Positions 46,149 to 57,174 of a stretch of 64,000 nt of DNA are shown here, piece after piece. The number at the start of each line of letters is the position of its first letter. Position 1 is the stretch's first letter. The position numbers were made by a program, and so were the translations under genes. Source of the DNA: Owenia fusiformis (lineage: Eukaryota > Annelida > Polychaeta > Sabellida > Oweniidae); NCBI GenBank assembly GCA_903813345.2, contig CAIIXF020000002.1:24070455-24134454 (forward strand), in the 5' to 3' direction. The notes below the pieces were generated by a model, which was not told the DNA's origin, ran no database searches, and saw only the letters and a program-made list of their open reading frames with translations.

Positions 46149-46455
46149 GACATATTGTTTAGCTGAACAAACTATGTTTCTTTCCTAATGTACAGATACA
46201 AAATATGATAAAGGGTGAAAGAAACAGAAAATGAACCTAATCTAGCATTCCATCTTATAAGACATGTTTTGCCATAAAATTTCCAAAAAGGATCGAAAAT
46301 ATTTTTTACAGAGGTTGACAATAACATCTTGAATAGAGGTTTCACTAAAATTAATCTTATGATTTTAAAATAGCTGCATGTTTGTTTTCAGTTATGTTTC
46401 ATTAATTTGTTCAAAAATCTACAAAGATAGCTCATATATAATAAGACTTGTTTAA

Positions 46456-47149
46456 CCTTTACCATGCTGCCTTATTTCAGCAAATATATCCCACGCAACT
46501 GGCTTATTTTTCAAAGAGTGCAAAAAATGATATACCTGGACTAAATAATTAATATCTCAATAACTACTGAATGAATCTGGATAACATTTTCACAAAGGGA
46601 AGATACAGTGGCCTGGTTCATGAAAAAAATGTTCTCATGAATTTTTTCGTACATTAACACGACTGGGCATAAATATACCATGAATACTCCTCCGGAATCC
46701 GCCGCTCCGCCTCTTCGTCTGGTCAGAATCCAAATCTGAATTTGCAGCGATCGAATGTTCAATTTTTCAATTCAGAAAATATTCTAGTTTCTATTTTCGA
46801 TGACCGTTATCGGCTTCCAAGAGCCTAAAGAGCTCGAAATCGTAATCTATTTCCTCCACATTTTCGTTGTGATCGTATTTGTCCACCATTTTGTACGATC
46901 CGTTCACTAAAAACGACTAAAACACTGTTTAAATTGATGAATTGAGAATCATTTTTCGAAATATCGCCATTTCTAGGTCAACAGGAAGTCATGTTAGGCA
47001 CTGAATAAATCGGGCAATCTAATTGGACAATACGAATGGCGCGAAAAAGTAAAGTTTTTAAAAGTTTGAAATCGGGCGTACGGGTCCGCCGGCAGTTGTG
47101 AGAGACATTTTAGTCTCGGCGGACGAGTCCGCCGGCAGCACGCTAAAGG
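46456..47149. mobile_element. piggyBac-like MITE, 694 bp
   Basis: TTAA flanks both ends (46,452-46,455 and 47,150-47,153). The right end, inverted, is CCTTTAGCGTGCTGCC and the left end is CCTTTACCATGCTGCC. The CCYTTT start and TTAA target site are diagnostic of piggyBac. A subterminal GC-rich hairpin (GTCTCGGCGGACGAGTCCGCC) is present only at the right. No transposase ORF, so it is non-autonomous. Confidence 0.85.
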
Positions 47150-48296
47150 TTAAATAACTTCTCCATGGCAATTTTTCTTTATCCTTTTGAATTTTTAACA
47201 CCATAACATCAACTAACTACTCAATACACAACTTTTCACCACATAGAATTTTAAAATGTTTATTTTGAAAATTCCATTTTTATAATGGATCCCAACAGGA
47301 ATTGACAGATATAATGAGTAATAGTAAGATAAAACTTATGAATTGTTTGAAGTGAAATAAAAAACAATTTACCATCCTGATTTTGCAAGATGTTAAAAAT
47401 CAAGAAATAATCCTAAAAACCAGTAAGAATAGATTGAAGGAGGTGATTTTCATTTTTTCATCTGTCTTTCAATATTACAGGGTAACCAAAGTTTTGGTAA
47501 GGGTTTTATTTTCAAAAAGGATAATACTTCTACCCTGTGCATAAGTGTATGATTGCGTATAAGAAAGACTGTACAATCAGTGATCTATTCTGTCATTATG
47601 ATTTATAAAAATGGTTTTTGTTTTAATTTTTTGAACACGCTTCAGAAAGATATTTTATTTCATTCTCAAGAAATGGTAAAAAGGAACAAAAAACAATTGC
47701 ACTAAAAAATGAAATATGTTAACAAAAACATATATATATATAAATTATTTTCGCATTGAATTGTTGTCAATCAGTCAACATTACATAAAGGACCTTGTTT
47801 TTTACAGAATGTTTTCAATAATTGGTTTAAGAGAAAAACATTGTTGAATTCAGTTCTCCATATCTATACCAATCCTTTGTCTAAAATGTTTACCTTATGA
47901 AGTTTAGGAAAACCATCAATCAGGTCGAAAATTTGTGATGTTGATTTTGCAAAACTTCTAAAGTCCTGACAGAAAATAAAACATAAGTGAACTTTTTGTT
48001 AATACTCCAAGACATCAGTGATTTGAGATTCCACACTCTCTTATAATGTCTAGAAAGATACACGTAACATTCACTCATCTGTATTTCCTTGTATGCAGCT
48101 TCATTACAGTCAAATTAAAAAATTATGAATGTCTCAAAAGAGGACATTTAAATCGACAAGATGTAAAAATATCAAAATTGTCCAAAGCAGGCGAAACATG
48201 TAGTAGACTGATGAACTTCATTCTCCAAACCAAGACTAGTCTTTTAAGAACAAAAAATATGTCCAAGCAAATTTTAGAACAAATATGTCAAATAAA

Positions 48297-49218
48297 CTAC
48301 TTTTCTCCAGTATGGATAAGATTGTGACTGACTAAGTTACATCTATTTGCAAATGCTTTATGACAAATGTGACATTCACATTTCTTTTCTCTCGTATGGA
48401 TGAAAGTGTGACTTAGTAAATTAGATTTCCTTGCAAATCTTTTGAAACAGATAACACATATTTTCTCCAGTGTGGATGAGATTATGACTTAATAAATCAG
48501 ATTTTGTTGCAAACATCTTGGAACAAATGTAACATTTAAATTTCTTTTCTCCAGTATATATGAGATTGTGCCTATTTAAATGAGATTTCTGTGCAAATTT
48601 TTTTAAACAAATGTCACATTTAAACTGTTTTTCTCCAGTATGAATGCGATTGTGCTTTAGTAAGCTGGACTTGAGTGCAAATGCTTTAAAACAAATGTCA
48701 CATTTAAACTGCTTTTCTCCAGTGTGGATGAAAAGGTGACCTTCTAAGTTAGATTTCCATTCAAATGTTTTTGAACAAATGTGACATTCAAATTTCTTCT
48801 CTCCAGTATGAATGAGATTGTGACATACTAAGTGAGAATTATGTGCAAATACTTTATGACAAATTTCACATTTAAATTTCTTATCTCTAGTATGGATGAG
48901 AGTGTGACTTAGTAAATGAGATTTCTTTGGAAAGGTTTTTGAACAAATGTCACATTTAAATTTCTTTTCACCAGTAAGGATGAGATTGTGGCTTACTAAG
49001 TGAAATTTCTGTGCAAATGTTTTAGAACAAATGTCACATTTAAATTTCTTTTCACCAGTATGGATGAGATTGTGAATTGCTATTTCTGACTTCCTTGCAA
49101 ATGTTTTAGAACAAATGTCACATTCAAATTTCTTCTCTCCAGTATGAATGAGATTGTGATATACTAAGTAAGAGTTATGTGCAAATACTTTATGACAAAT
49201 TTCACATTTAAATTTCTT
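48297..49218 (-). pseudogene. Decayed extension of the zinc-finger array
   Basis: Immediately after the stop codon of the 22-finger ORF the same frame continues for nine more C2H2 fingers (e.g. KKFKCEICHKVFAHNSYL, KQFKCDICLKKFAQKSHL). A small deletion in a linker (about 48,465) then shifts the frame. In the new frame two further fingers follow (CVICFKRFARKSNLLSH, CECHICHKAFANRCNLVSH) up to TAG at 48,297-48,299. Beyond that a twelfth is barely recognisable. The stop that separates this block is in a linker: GGAGAA elsewhere, GGTTAA here. Confidence 0.85.
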
Positions 49219-51120
49219 TTAACCAGTATGGATGAGTTTGTGGTTTACTAAATGAGATTTCCTTGTAAATGTTTTTGAACAAATGTGACATTTAAACTGC
49301 TTTTCTCCAGTGTGGATAAGATTATGACTTACTAAATGAGATTTCTTAGCAAATGTTTTGGAGCAAATGTCACATTTAAATTTCTTTTCTCCAGTATGGA
49401 TGAGATTGTGACTTGCTACCTCAGATTTGCTTGCAAATGTTTTGAAACAAACGTCACATTTAAACTGGCTTTCTTCAGTGTGATTGTGATTGTGCTTTAC
49501 TAAGCTAGACTTCCAGGCAAAAGTTTTATAACATATGTCACATTTAAACTTCCTTTCCCTCGTATGGATGATATTGTGTTTTACTAAGTAAGATTTCAAA
49601 GCAAATGTTTTTGAACAAATGTCACATTTAAACTGCTTTTTTCCAGTATGAATGAGATTGTGTGTTACCAATGTAGCTTTCTGTGAAAATTCTTTAAAAC
49701 AAATGTCACATTTAAACTGCTTTTCTCCAGTATGAATGAGATTGTGAGATACTAAATGAGATTTATGTACAAATGTTTTAGAACAAATGTCACATTTAAA
49801 TTTCTTTTCACCAGTATGGATGAGATTGTGAATTCCTATATCTGACTTCCTTGCAAATGCTTTAGAACAAATGTTGCATTTAAACTGCTTAATTCCAGTA
49901 TGAATGAGATTGTGAGATACTAAATAAGATTTCTGTGCAAATGTTTTAGAACAAATATCACATTTAAATTTCTTTTCTCCAGTATGGATGAGATTGTGTA
50001 ACCCTAAGTTGAATTTCCGTGCAAATGTTTTAGAACAAATGTCACATTTAAATTGTTTTTCTCCAGTATGAATGAGATTGTGACTTACTAAGGCAGATTT
50101 CCATGTAAACGTTTTAGAGCAAGTGTCACATTTAAACTTCCTTTCTCTTGTATGGACAATATTGTGTATTACTAAGTTAGATTTCAAAGCAAATGTTTTT
50201 GAACAAACGTCACATTTAAACTGTTTTTCTCCAGTATGGATGAGGTTGTGATGTACTAAGTTGCCCTTACGTGCAAAGGTTTTTGAGCAAATGTCACATT
50301 TAAACTGCTTTTCTCCAGTATGAATGATATTGTGTGTTACCAATGTATCTTTCCTTGCAAATTCTTTAAAACAAATGTCACATTTAAATTGCTTTTTTCC
50401 AGTATGGATGAGATTGTGACTTACTAAGTAAGATTTTCTTGCAAATGTTTTACTACAAATGTCACATTTAAACTGCTTTTCTCCAGTATGGATAAGATTG
50501 TGGCTTACTAAGTGAAATTTTCTTGCAAATGTTTTACTACAAATGTCACATTTAAATTGCTTTTCTCCAGTATGGATGAGATTGTGACTTACTAAGTGAA
50601 ATTTTCTTGCAAATGTTTTACTACAAATGTCACATTTAAATTGCTTTTCTCCAATATGGATGAGATTGTGACTTACTAAGTAAGATTTTCTTGCAAATGT
50701 TTTACTACAAATGTCACATTTAAACTGCTTTTCTCCAGTATGGATAAGATTGTGGCTTACTAAGTGAAATTTTCTTGCAAATGTTTTACTACAAATGTCA
50801 CATTTAAATTGCTTTTCTCCAGTATGGATAAGATTGTGGCTTACTAATTGAGATTTTCTTGCAAATGTTTTAGAACAAATGTCACATTTAAACTGCTTTT
50901 CTCCAGTATGGATAAGATTGTGACTTGCTAAGTGAGATTTTCTTGCAAATGTTTTAGAACAAATGTCACATTTAAATTGCTTTTCTCCAGTATGTATGAG
51001 ATTGTGCCTCTTTAAACAAGATTTCTGTGCAAATGTTTTAGAACAAATGTCACATTTAAATTGCTTTACTGCAGTTTGGATGAGATTGTGATTAGACATT
51101 ATACATGTATCTGTACTCAT
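49219..51120 (-). CDS. C2H2 zinc-finger protein, 22 tandem fingers
   Basis: 633 residues from ATG at 51,120. After 18 residues that look like the end of a decayed finger come 22 consecutive 28-residue fingers (FKCDIC-x12-H-x3-H with HTGEKQ linkers) and nothing else. There is no KRAB, ZAD, BTB, SET or other effector domain. The zinc ligands are intact in all 22. The role would be nuclear DNA or RNA binding. Helix position 1 is almost always Lys and -1 mostly Arg, so base-contact diversity is low; position 3 varies most (H, Q, Y, N, T, A, D, E). Fingers 4-8 are near-identical, a recent internal amplification. Upstream an in-frame TGA closes the frame, so any N-terminal domain would need a spliced exon I cannot see. 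The C-terminus is cut by a stop inside a linker. Confidence 0.8.
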   Translation of the reverse strand: MSTDTCIMSNHNLIQTAVKQFKCDICSKTFAQKSCLKRHNLIHTGEKQFKCDICSKTFARKSHLASHNLIHTGEKQFKCDICSKTFARKSQLVSHNLIHTGEKQFKCDICSKTFARKFHLVSHNLIHTGEKQFKCDICSKTFARKSYLVSHNLIHIGEKQFKCDICSKTFARKFHLVSHNLIHTGEKQFKCDICSKTFARKFHLVSHNLIHTGEKQFKCDICSKTFARKSYLVSHNLIHTGKKQFKCDICFKEFARKDTLVTHNIIHTGEKQFKCDICSKTFARKGNLVHHNLIHTGEKQFKCDVCSKTFALKSNLVIHNIVHTRERKFKCDTCSKTFTWKSALVSHNLIHTGEKQFKCDICSKTFARKFNLGLHNLIHTGEKKFKCDICSKTFAQKSYLVSHNLIHTGIKQFKCNICSKAFARKSDIGIHNLIHTGEKKFKCDICSKTFVHKSHLVSHNLIHTGEKQFKCDICFKEFSQKATLVTHNLIHTGKKQFKCDICSKTFALKSYLVKHNIIHTRERKFKCDICYKTFAWKSSLVKHNHNHTEESQFKCDVCFKTFASKSEVASHNLIHTGEKKFKCDICSKTFAKKSHLVSHNLIHTGEKQFKCHICSKTFTRKSHLVNHKLIHTG

Positions 51121-51249
51121 GCCGATTCATTTAAAATCTCATTGAACAGGAACAATATTTTTTCAGTATATTTGGGGTAATTCAGTCTGGTATATGATGC
51201 TTGTAATTTAGGGTTGTAGGTATCTGTGACCTGAATATCTAGGTTTATA

Positions 51250-51790
51250 TATAAATGATGATAAAGCAATGTCAGCATGTAACCTGTAACCATAAATGTG
51301 TTTCATTAATTATCAATAATAATTCTGCACCTAATATATGATTTATATGATTGGTAATTCAGCAATGTGCTGAATATGTAGCATATTACCACAATATGCT
51401 TAGTGTTATCAGTGGTAATTCAGTGGTTATATTGTTAACACTGTCAATATTAATGATATAGCTTCATTTTGGTTGAAGTTTATACATTGATGCTGATTCA
51501 ACTTATTGAACATCTAGTATGCACTATTCAGCCTCAATATGTTTTGCATTAAACTCACTCAACTCTATCAATATGTATGATAGCTTCAACTTCAATTTGC
51601 TTGAAGTTTTATCAATTGATGCTAGTAGGCAACCTCAATATGCTTTGGATTATATATAAATGGTAATTCAGCACTGTCTAAATTTAGTATATAGCCTCAG
51701 TATGCTTGTGGTTGGATGTAATTCAAGAATATCAATGTCTAGTATACATAGAATAGTTTCTATTTGTTTAGGATTATATCACAGGAACTT
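51250..51790. repeat. Degenerate minisatellite (CCTCAATATGCTT / GGTAATTCAG)
   Basis: Four or five ragged units of 55-110 bp, each with some of GGTAATTCAGCA, CTAGTATGCA, CCTCAATATG and GATTATAT. The array lies upstream (5') of the zinc-finger ORF. Confidence 0.6.
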
Positions 51791-51933
51791 GACAGCTGAC
51801 ATCCACAGTGGCCGACCTGCAAGAACAAGGGAAAAATCAATACCTGGTGATTTCACGATTAGTTTCGTTTCGTTTAGTAGATGAACTGCATGCACACGCA
51901 TATATAGAGGATATCCTATTATTTTTGAGGGAT

Positions 51934-52031
51934 ACTATTTTTATCCATGAGTGGATATCACTCATCTCCACGAGTGAGCGCAGCGAATGAGTGGAGATCG
52001 GCGATATCCAAGAGTGGATAAAAATGATAGC
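51934..52031. repeat. Hairpin: 98 bp imperfect inverted repeat
   Basis: The left arm CTATTTTTATCCATGAGTGG and the right arm, inverted, CTATCATTTTTATCCACTC pair around a GAGTGAGCGCAGCGAATGAG loop that itself contains TCCAC/GTGGA. It marks the left edge of a fold-back-rich region. Confidence 0.7.
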
Positions 52032-52157
52032 CTAGAAAATCATAAGATATCATATTTATCCGATGGTTGCTATTTTTGTATGGACTTCAAATAATTTAAC
52101 CTAAAGTTGTTGTTTTCTATTTTTATTCTATAGTCAAAACAGTAATGTTTGAGAGTA

Positions 52158-52508
52158 CTTTGAATTTAAAAAATAAGCAATCAAATAACCAAATTGAAAC
52201 AATTTATCTAAAAATAGAAACAATTTATCTAAAAATAGAAACATTTATATTTATCCTCACTTTTGTATATTTTAGTTTGTTTTCTAGTTTAGCTATCATA
52301 TCTGTGTCCTTTTATATTTTGATACTTCTCTGCCATGTTATTTTCGGAAAAATTAACATGGCTGAAACTCCCTAAATTACAAAGGCCACAGCTTTACTTC
52401 ACATTTTACATTACTATCTGAAATATACAAAAGTTAGGATAAATATAAATGTTTCTATTTTTACATAAGCTGTTTCAATATGGTCATTTGATTGCTTATT
52501 TTTTTAAT
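52158..52508. repeat. Long inverted repeat, ~100 bp arms
   Basis: The left arm contains ATAAGCAATCAAATAACCAA and ATAGAAACATTTATATTTATCC; the right arm carries their inverse with few mismatches, extending inward through CACTTTTGTATATTT. The loop is ~160 bp. The left arm also has a tandem 18-mer, ATTTATCTAAAAATAGAAAC. This is consistent with a fold-back element. Confidence 0.75.
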
Positions 52509-52942
52509 TGACTGTATTTTTTCATTTTTTTCTATGACCTTATTTTTATAAAATGATTGGATGAAAAAATGTAACTCAGTTTTACTGATCATATAAACAT
52601 GTAACTTTTCAATTTTTTCCAAATATTTTTTCAATTTTTTTTTCATTTTCTTTATTTCTATAATTTCATTTTCAAATTTTTTTCTGAATTAATTTTCAAT
52701 TTTTTTTTTCAAAATTTTTTTCAATTTTTTCAAAACTTTTTTTTCAATTTCTTTTTCAAAAGTTCAAATTTCTTCAATTTTTTCAAAATATTTTTAAAAT
52801 ATTATCTGTCGGATACGATTGGATATCACGTCATATGGATCAGATACGATTTTAGTGGCGCATACGAAAATTATCTGTGTTGGTATCCCCATATATATTT
52901 AGTATCCATCGGATAAATAGAGATTATCCTATATGACCAATT

Positions 52943-53880
52943 GGCCAATATAATATATTTTCCCTCGGGACCTGCGGCCCTCGGGCAAATATATTATATT
53001 TGCCTCGGGATAATCACAATATCCTGAACCGACTATAGGATAATATGTTTATCCCATACCAATCTTGGTCATCTGGTTCACATTGTTCAGTCGTGGAAAT
53101 ATTTTAGAATATTCATGTCCAGTTTTGTTTTCTTGGCCGTGGGCAGATTTTCCTGTTCTCTGAAATATTCCCATATTTATTTTCTTGAATTTTTGATTGA
53201 TTAAGTGGATGTTCCTTCCTTTTTTAAACCATCAAACAGATCCCGATTGTCTTTGTTTTCTCCATTGTCATTTACAGTCATTACACAAACGTTACAAATT
53301 GTGAACAAATATGCGAGCAACGATTATGACGTAGCGGGCAGATATACTATATCTGCCCGCTCAAAGCGGGACGTAAAGCTATATCTGCCCGCTGATAAAA
53401 ATATGTAGAGATTATCCTATATGAGGTTCAGGATATTGGGATTATCCCGAGGCCAATATAATATATTTGCCCGAGGGCCGCAGGTCCCGAGGGAAAATAT
53501 ATTATATTGGCCAAGAGATACTCCCAATATCCTGAACCGACCATAGGATAATATGTTTATCCCATACCAATCTTGGTCATCTGGTTTACATTGTTCAATC
53601 GTGGAAATATTTTAGAATATTCATGTCCAGTTTTGTTGTCTTGGCCGTGGGCGGATTTTCCTGTTCTCTCAAATATTCCCATATTTATTTTCTCGAATTT
53701 TTGATTGATTAAGTGGATGCTCTTTCCCTTTTTTAAACCATCAAACAGATCCCGATTGTCTGTGTTTTCTCCATTGTAGTTTACAGTCATTACGCGAACG
53801 TTACAAATTATGAACAAGTATGCGAGCGGCGATTATGACGTAGCGGGAAGATATACTATATCTGCCAGCTCGGAGCTGGA
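52943..53880. repeat. Duplicated block containing an inverted palindromic segment
   Basis: About 350 bp (from ATAATATGTTTATCCCATAC to the AGATATACTATATCTGCC palindrome) occurs twice in direct orientation, starting near 53,040 and 53,548. The ~100 bp in front (TATAATATATTTTCCCTCGG ... CCTCGGGATAAT) occurs once forward (52,943-53,045) and once reversed (53,412-53,512). Each is itself quasi-palindromic, with CCCTCGGGACCTGCGGCCC at the centre. The minus-strand ORF of 86 codons here is fortuitous. Confidence 0.75.
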
Positions 53881-54239
53881 ACACATAGATACTCAAATGA
53901 TGTTGATTGAACATCAGGCTGCAGAGAAATCGTAATTTTACTGAGTGGCTTCACGAAAAAATAAGCAGCACTTTAGGCCACCTTAGTAGGCTATATGGCA
54001 ACATTTGCCTCAATTTATATAGCATAATCGATGGATAGAAAACTACACCCAATGCTCACAAGCTACCTCTTTATTACCTGAGAAAGTTTAGGGCAGTGAC
54101 CTGCAGAGGGCACTATCACAAACAAGCACTGCACAAATCGATAAATTCCCGGGTATTGTAACGGCCTTGCAAGAACAGCGGCAGCATGTAACCTGAGGAC
54201 TTTACGGATTGGATTCACTATTTTCTCAGGAAGAAGTTA

Positions 54240-54420
54240 TTTGGACAATTATGTTCAATAATGTCACTGACAATGTTCTCAATGTTTCTGTATATTCTGG
54301 TTGTTCATTCTGCAGTTAGATAATTATGTTCATTCATTACTGAAACTGTTCTCTATGGCTCTGTATATTCTAGTTGTTCATTGTTCACTTCAATAGTTGG
54401 GTTCATTTAGGTTTCTCATG
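54240..54420. repeat. Two-copy ~105 bp tandem repeat
   Basis: TAATTATGTTCA, ACTGTTCTC and CTGTATATTCTGGTTGTTCA occur twice in the same order. Confidence 0.6.
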
Positions 54421-55018
54421 GGGTTCTCCTTGACTTTGTGTAACAGTATTATATGGTTTCAACTTTGGTTGTTCAGTCTCTTTGTTGAATTCTCATATAG
54501 GTATTTGTCCATTCCCTGTGAAGAATCGAGGAAGAATCACAGCTTTGCTACTATGCATCAGTATATGTTTATAGATATTCCATTTGTATTAGAGTCTTTT
54601 ATGTAATTATTTACAAATGTACATGTCCTTTTCTGCGCACTTCACTGTCCATGCTTCTATGAAGGAACTGGTATAAGACCTCCAATTTACACTTAACATA
54701 GATGCTCCTGTGCTTATAATGTCATGGTGATTTGGTTTATTATTCAACAAAACATATTGAAAGGAGTAAAATGAGCAATTAATAATAAAGACCCAATGCT
54801 TACATTTGCCATAGTTTGTTTGTGAACTCATAAGAGAAGGAATAGCGAAGATTAACATGACCTGGAAGAGTGAATTTTAGCACAGGGTTATTGCTGTTTC
54901 ATGTTACTTCCGTATGTAAAAAGGGAAGAACCATTAGTTTGTATGTGGGTATTTGAGGGAACGTCAGTGCATACTTTTTTGCAATTTTTTTTATGTCTTT
55001 ATTATTTTTTAGCTTGAG

Positions 55019-55208
55019 CACAGGGTGTGTACCCAATTAAGCGTGACAGTTGTGACAATGCACGGGGTAAGGTACACCACAAGGGTGATGAAATTTTAGC
55101 AAAGTGATGTTTTCATATTTTCAGAAAGATCTAGAAACTAGACCAAATCTTGTTGTACCTTACCCCCCATGTTCAACTATCACACTTAATTTGGTACACA
55201 CCCAGTGT
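55019..55208. mobile_element. MITE with CAGGGTGTGTACC ends and TTGAGC duplication
   Basis: Left end ACAGGGTGTGTACCCAATTA; right end, inverted, CACTGGGTGTGTACCAAATT. The subterminal ACCTTACCCC is also inverted. TTGAGC stands on both sides. A related locus at about 45,640-45,850 has the same flanks (GAGCCACA, TTGGCNTAAAAACCAAG) without the insertion, so the empty site confirms both the limits and the duplication. Confidence 0.8.
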
Positions 55209-55329
55209 TGAGCCACAGATATAAGATACCTTTTGGCATAAAAACCAAGGTGATAAGGGGTAGAGGGCAAAGTTATGAATACTTGATGCCAATATCACTG
55301 AAATTCTTAAAATATTGAGTGAAGATATC

Positions 55330-56558
55330 GATATCCATGAACGGATATAATTGATATTTTTGAAAAACCATAGGATTGTCCATTTATCCTATGGGAAATC
55401 ATCATCAGCGAAAGGAATGTTGAGGAATGTTGAATAAAAATTTTGAAAAATTAGACCATTTTGAAAAATAGAGATGTTAGAAAAAAAAGTTGAATATATT
55501 TTGAAAAAAAATTAAAAAGAAGGAGGAAAGTATCGCAACAGATTTCGGACAGTCATTTGTTAGATTTTGGCTATTTTAAATAGGTGCATATTTAAGACCA
55601 ATGCATTACTTCGACAGGAAAAGCACTCATAAAAAAGCACCCATTGCTTTCAGCTAATTTTGGTCACCCATAATGGATATCTTTAAAAACCCCAAAGGAA
55701 TCACTTATTTCTTTAAAGGGTTCTACCGTGTCTCAAAATGAAACGTATTGATGCAAAAAAAGTTGAAAAAGTGGTGGTGGAAGGGGTTGAAAAATAGAAC
55801 AACATTTCAGAAAAAACATGTGGGTGGGGTGTTTGCATATTCCCTATCTCAAAGTCGAGGCGAGGGCACTTTTGAAGATAAGTTGGAGCAAATGGTGGTG
55901 AGATAAATGATGTTATTTGTTCTAGGGTTTGAATACACCATTAGAAAGATGAAAATTTCATGATTAACTTTATATAACATTACAGAATGCTGCTTCTTAC
56001 AAAGTTGATTGAATAGTACTTTTCATATATTTTTAAAATGAATAGACACAAGGAGCACACACGTCTGGAAATTCCAACTTTGTGGCTACGGCACCTACTC
56101 GCCTAGTTTGAACGTGCTGGCGCTGAAGCCCTTTAAAAATCGATAAATGCTCAAAAGATTGAGAAATTTTGCTTGAATGATTTATTTTTTAATAAAATAA
56201 ATTTTAAAATCTATTTTTTTCAAAATGACCTTTGACTTCAAGTGACCTTCACAGAATTAAAAATCAATATAATATTCAATCAAGACACATGATTCGAAAC
56301 TAGAATTAAAGAGACCAAGAGGAAATTTTAAATATAATATTACAAAAGACCAAAATTAAATTTTGACCTTTACTATCACACCCAATTCTTTCGTCCTCCA
56401 TCCTTGAATTAAAAAAAAATTTGAATGACTGAATCACACAGAAATCAGGTTACATAAAAAAGAGAAATGTGAAATACCTATCTTCTCTCCCATAAAATAA
56501 TTCTCCTGATTATGTTCTGTAGAATGTAATAAGGCACTATGTGTTCCTTTTGAAATGT
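55330..56558. other. Non-coding stretch
   Basis: Contains a TATCGATATCC...GGATATAATTGATAT inverted repeat at about 55,325 and A-rich low-complexity sequence. No exon or further element is visible. Confidence 0.4.
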
Positions 56559-57174
56559 TCAACTATATTTTGCTGCATTTTCAATAGTTTGTGTATCAAG
56601 TCCCATGAGAGTGTGGCCAGCATACTGTATGATACAGGCCCCATTCATCATCGAAGCATCATCAGATGCAACAAACGCAATCAGTTTTGCAACATCATTG
56701 GGAGTTCCTACCTTTTTCAATGGAACCACCACTGATTTTTTCACATATGATGCTTCCCATTCTTCCACTGTTTTAAAACGTCCAGATTTTAACCCTATGG
56801 GTGTTTTTATGTAACCTGGACAAATGGTGTTCACTCTGACCCCTTCAGAACCATACTCAATTCCTCCACATTGAGTAAATTGGTTGAGGCCAGCCTTTGC
56901 AATCGTAAAGATGTCAATTCTACCGAATTCTGCGATTGCAGTCTCATGAATTTTTTTTGATTATCCCATCTTCTTCAAATCTTCCTTGGACCATTGGAAA
57001 CTTTGCAGTTTCATTGCCAATTTCCTTACATTCTTTTACTGTGCTTTTGAAAGTTTCTATATTACGTCCATGTATCAGCACACTAGCGCCCTCTTTTGCA
57101 AACATTAAGGCAGTAGCTTTCCCAATTCCACTGTTAGATCCAGTTACTATAATACATTTGTTGAGGAAACGCAT
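56559..57174 (-). pseudogene. Short-chain dehydrogenase/reductase pseudogene
   Basis: The frame starts MRFLNKCIIVTGSNSGIGKA with the SDR cofactor motif TGxxxGIG and continues to GRFEEDGIIKK. An eight-A run then adds one base and shifts the frame to a stop. In the next frame the protein resumes (HETAIAEFGRIDI) but jumps straight to AKAGLNQFTQCGGIEYG. The ~70-residue middle part, with the NNAG motif, catalytic Ser and the Tyr of YxxxK, is missing. The C-terminal part is intact (VRVNTICPGYIKTP ... GHTLMGLDTQ) and ends in TAA. SDRs are NAD(P)-dependent oxidoreductases; this copy could not be active. The lack of introns suggests a retrocopy, though no poly-A tail or target duplication is evident. 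Confidence 0.85.

Noticed and set aside
53557-53817. 86-codon minus-strand ORF
   Set aside because: It lies inside the duplicated fold-back block, and the second copy of the same sequence is not open over the same length.
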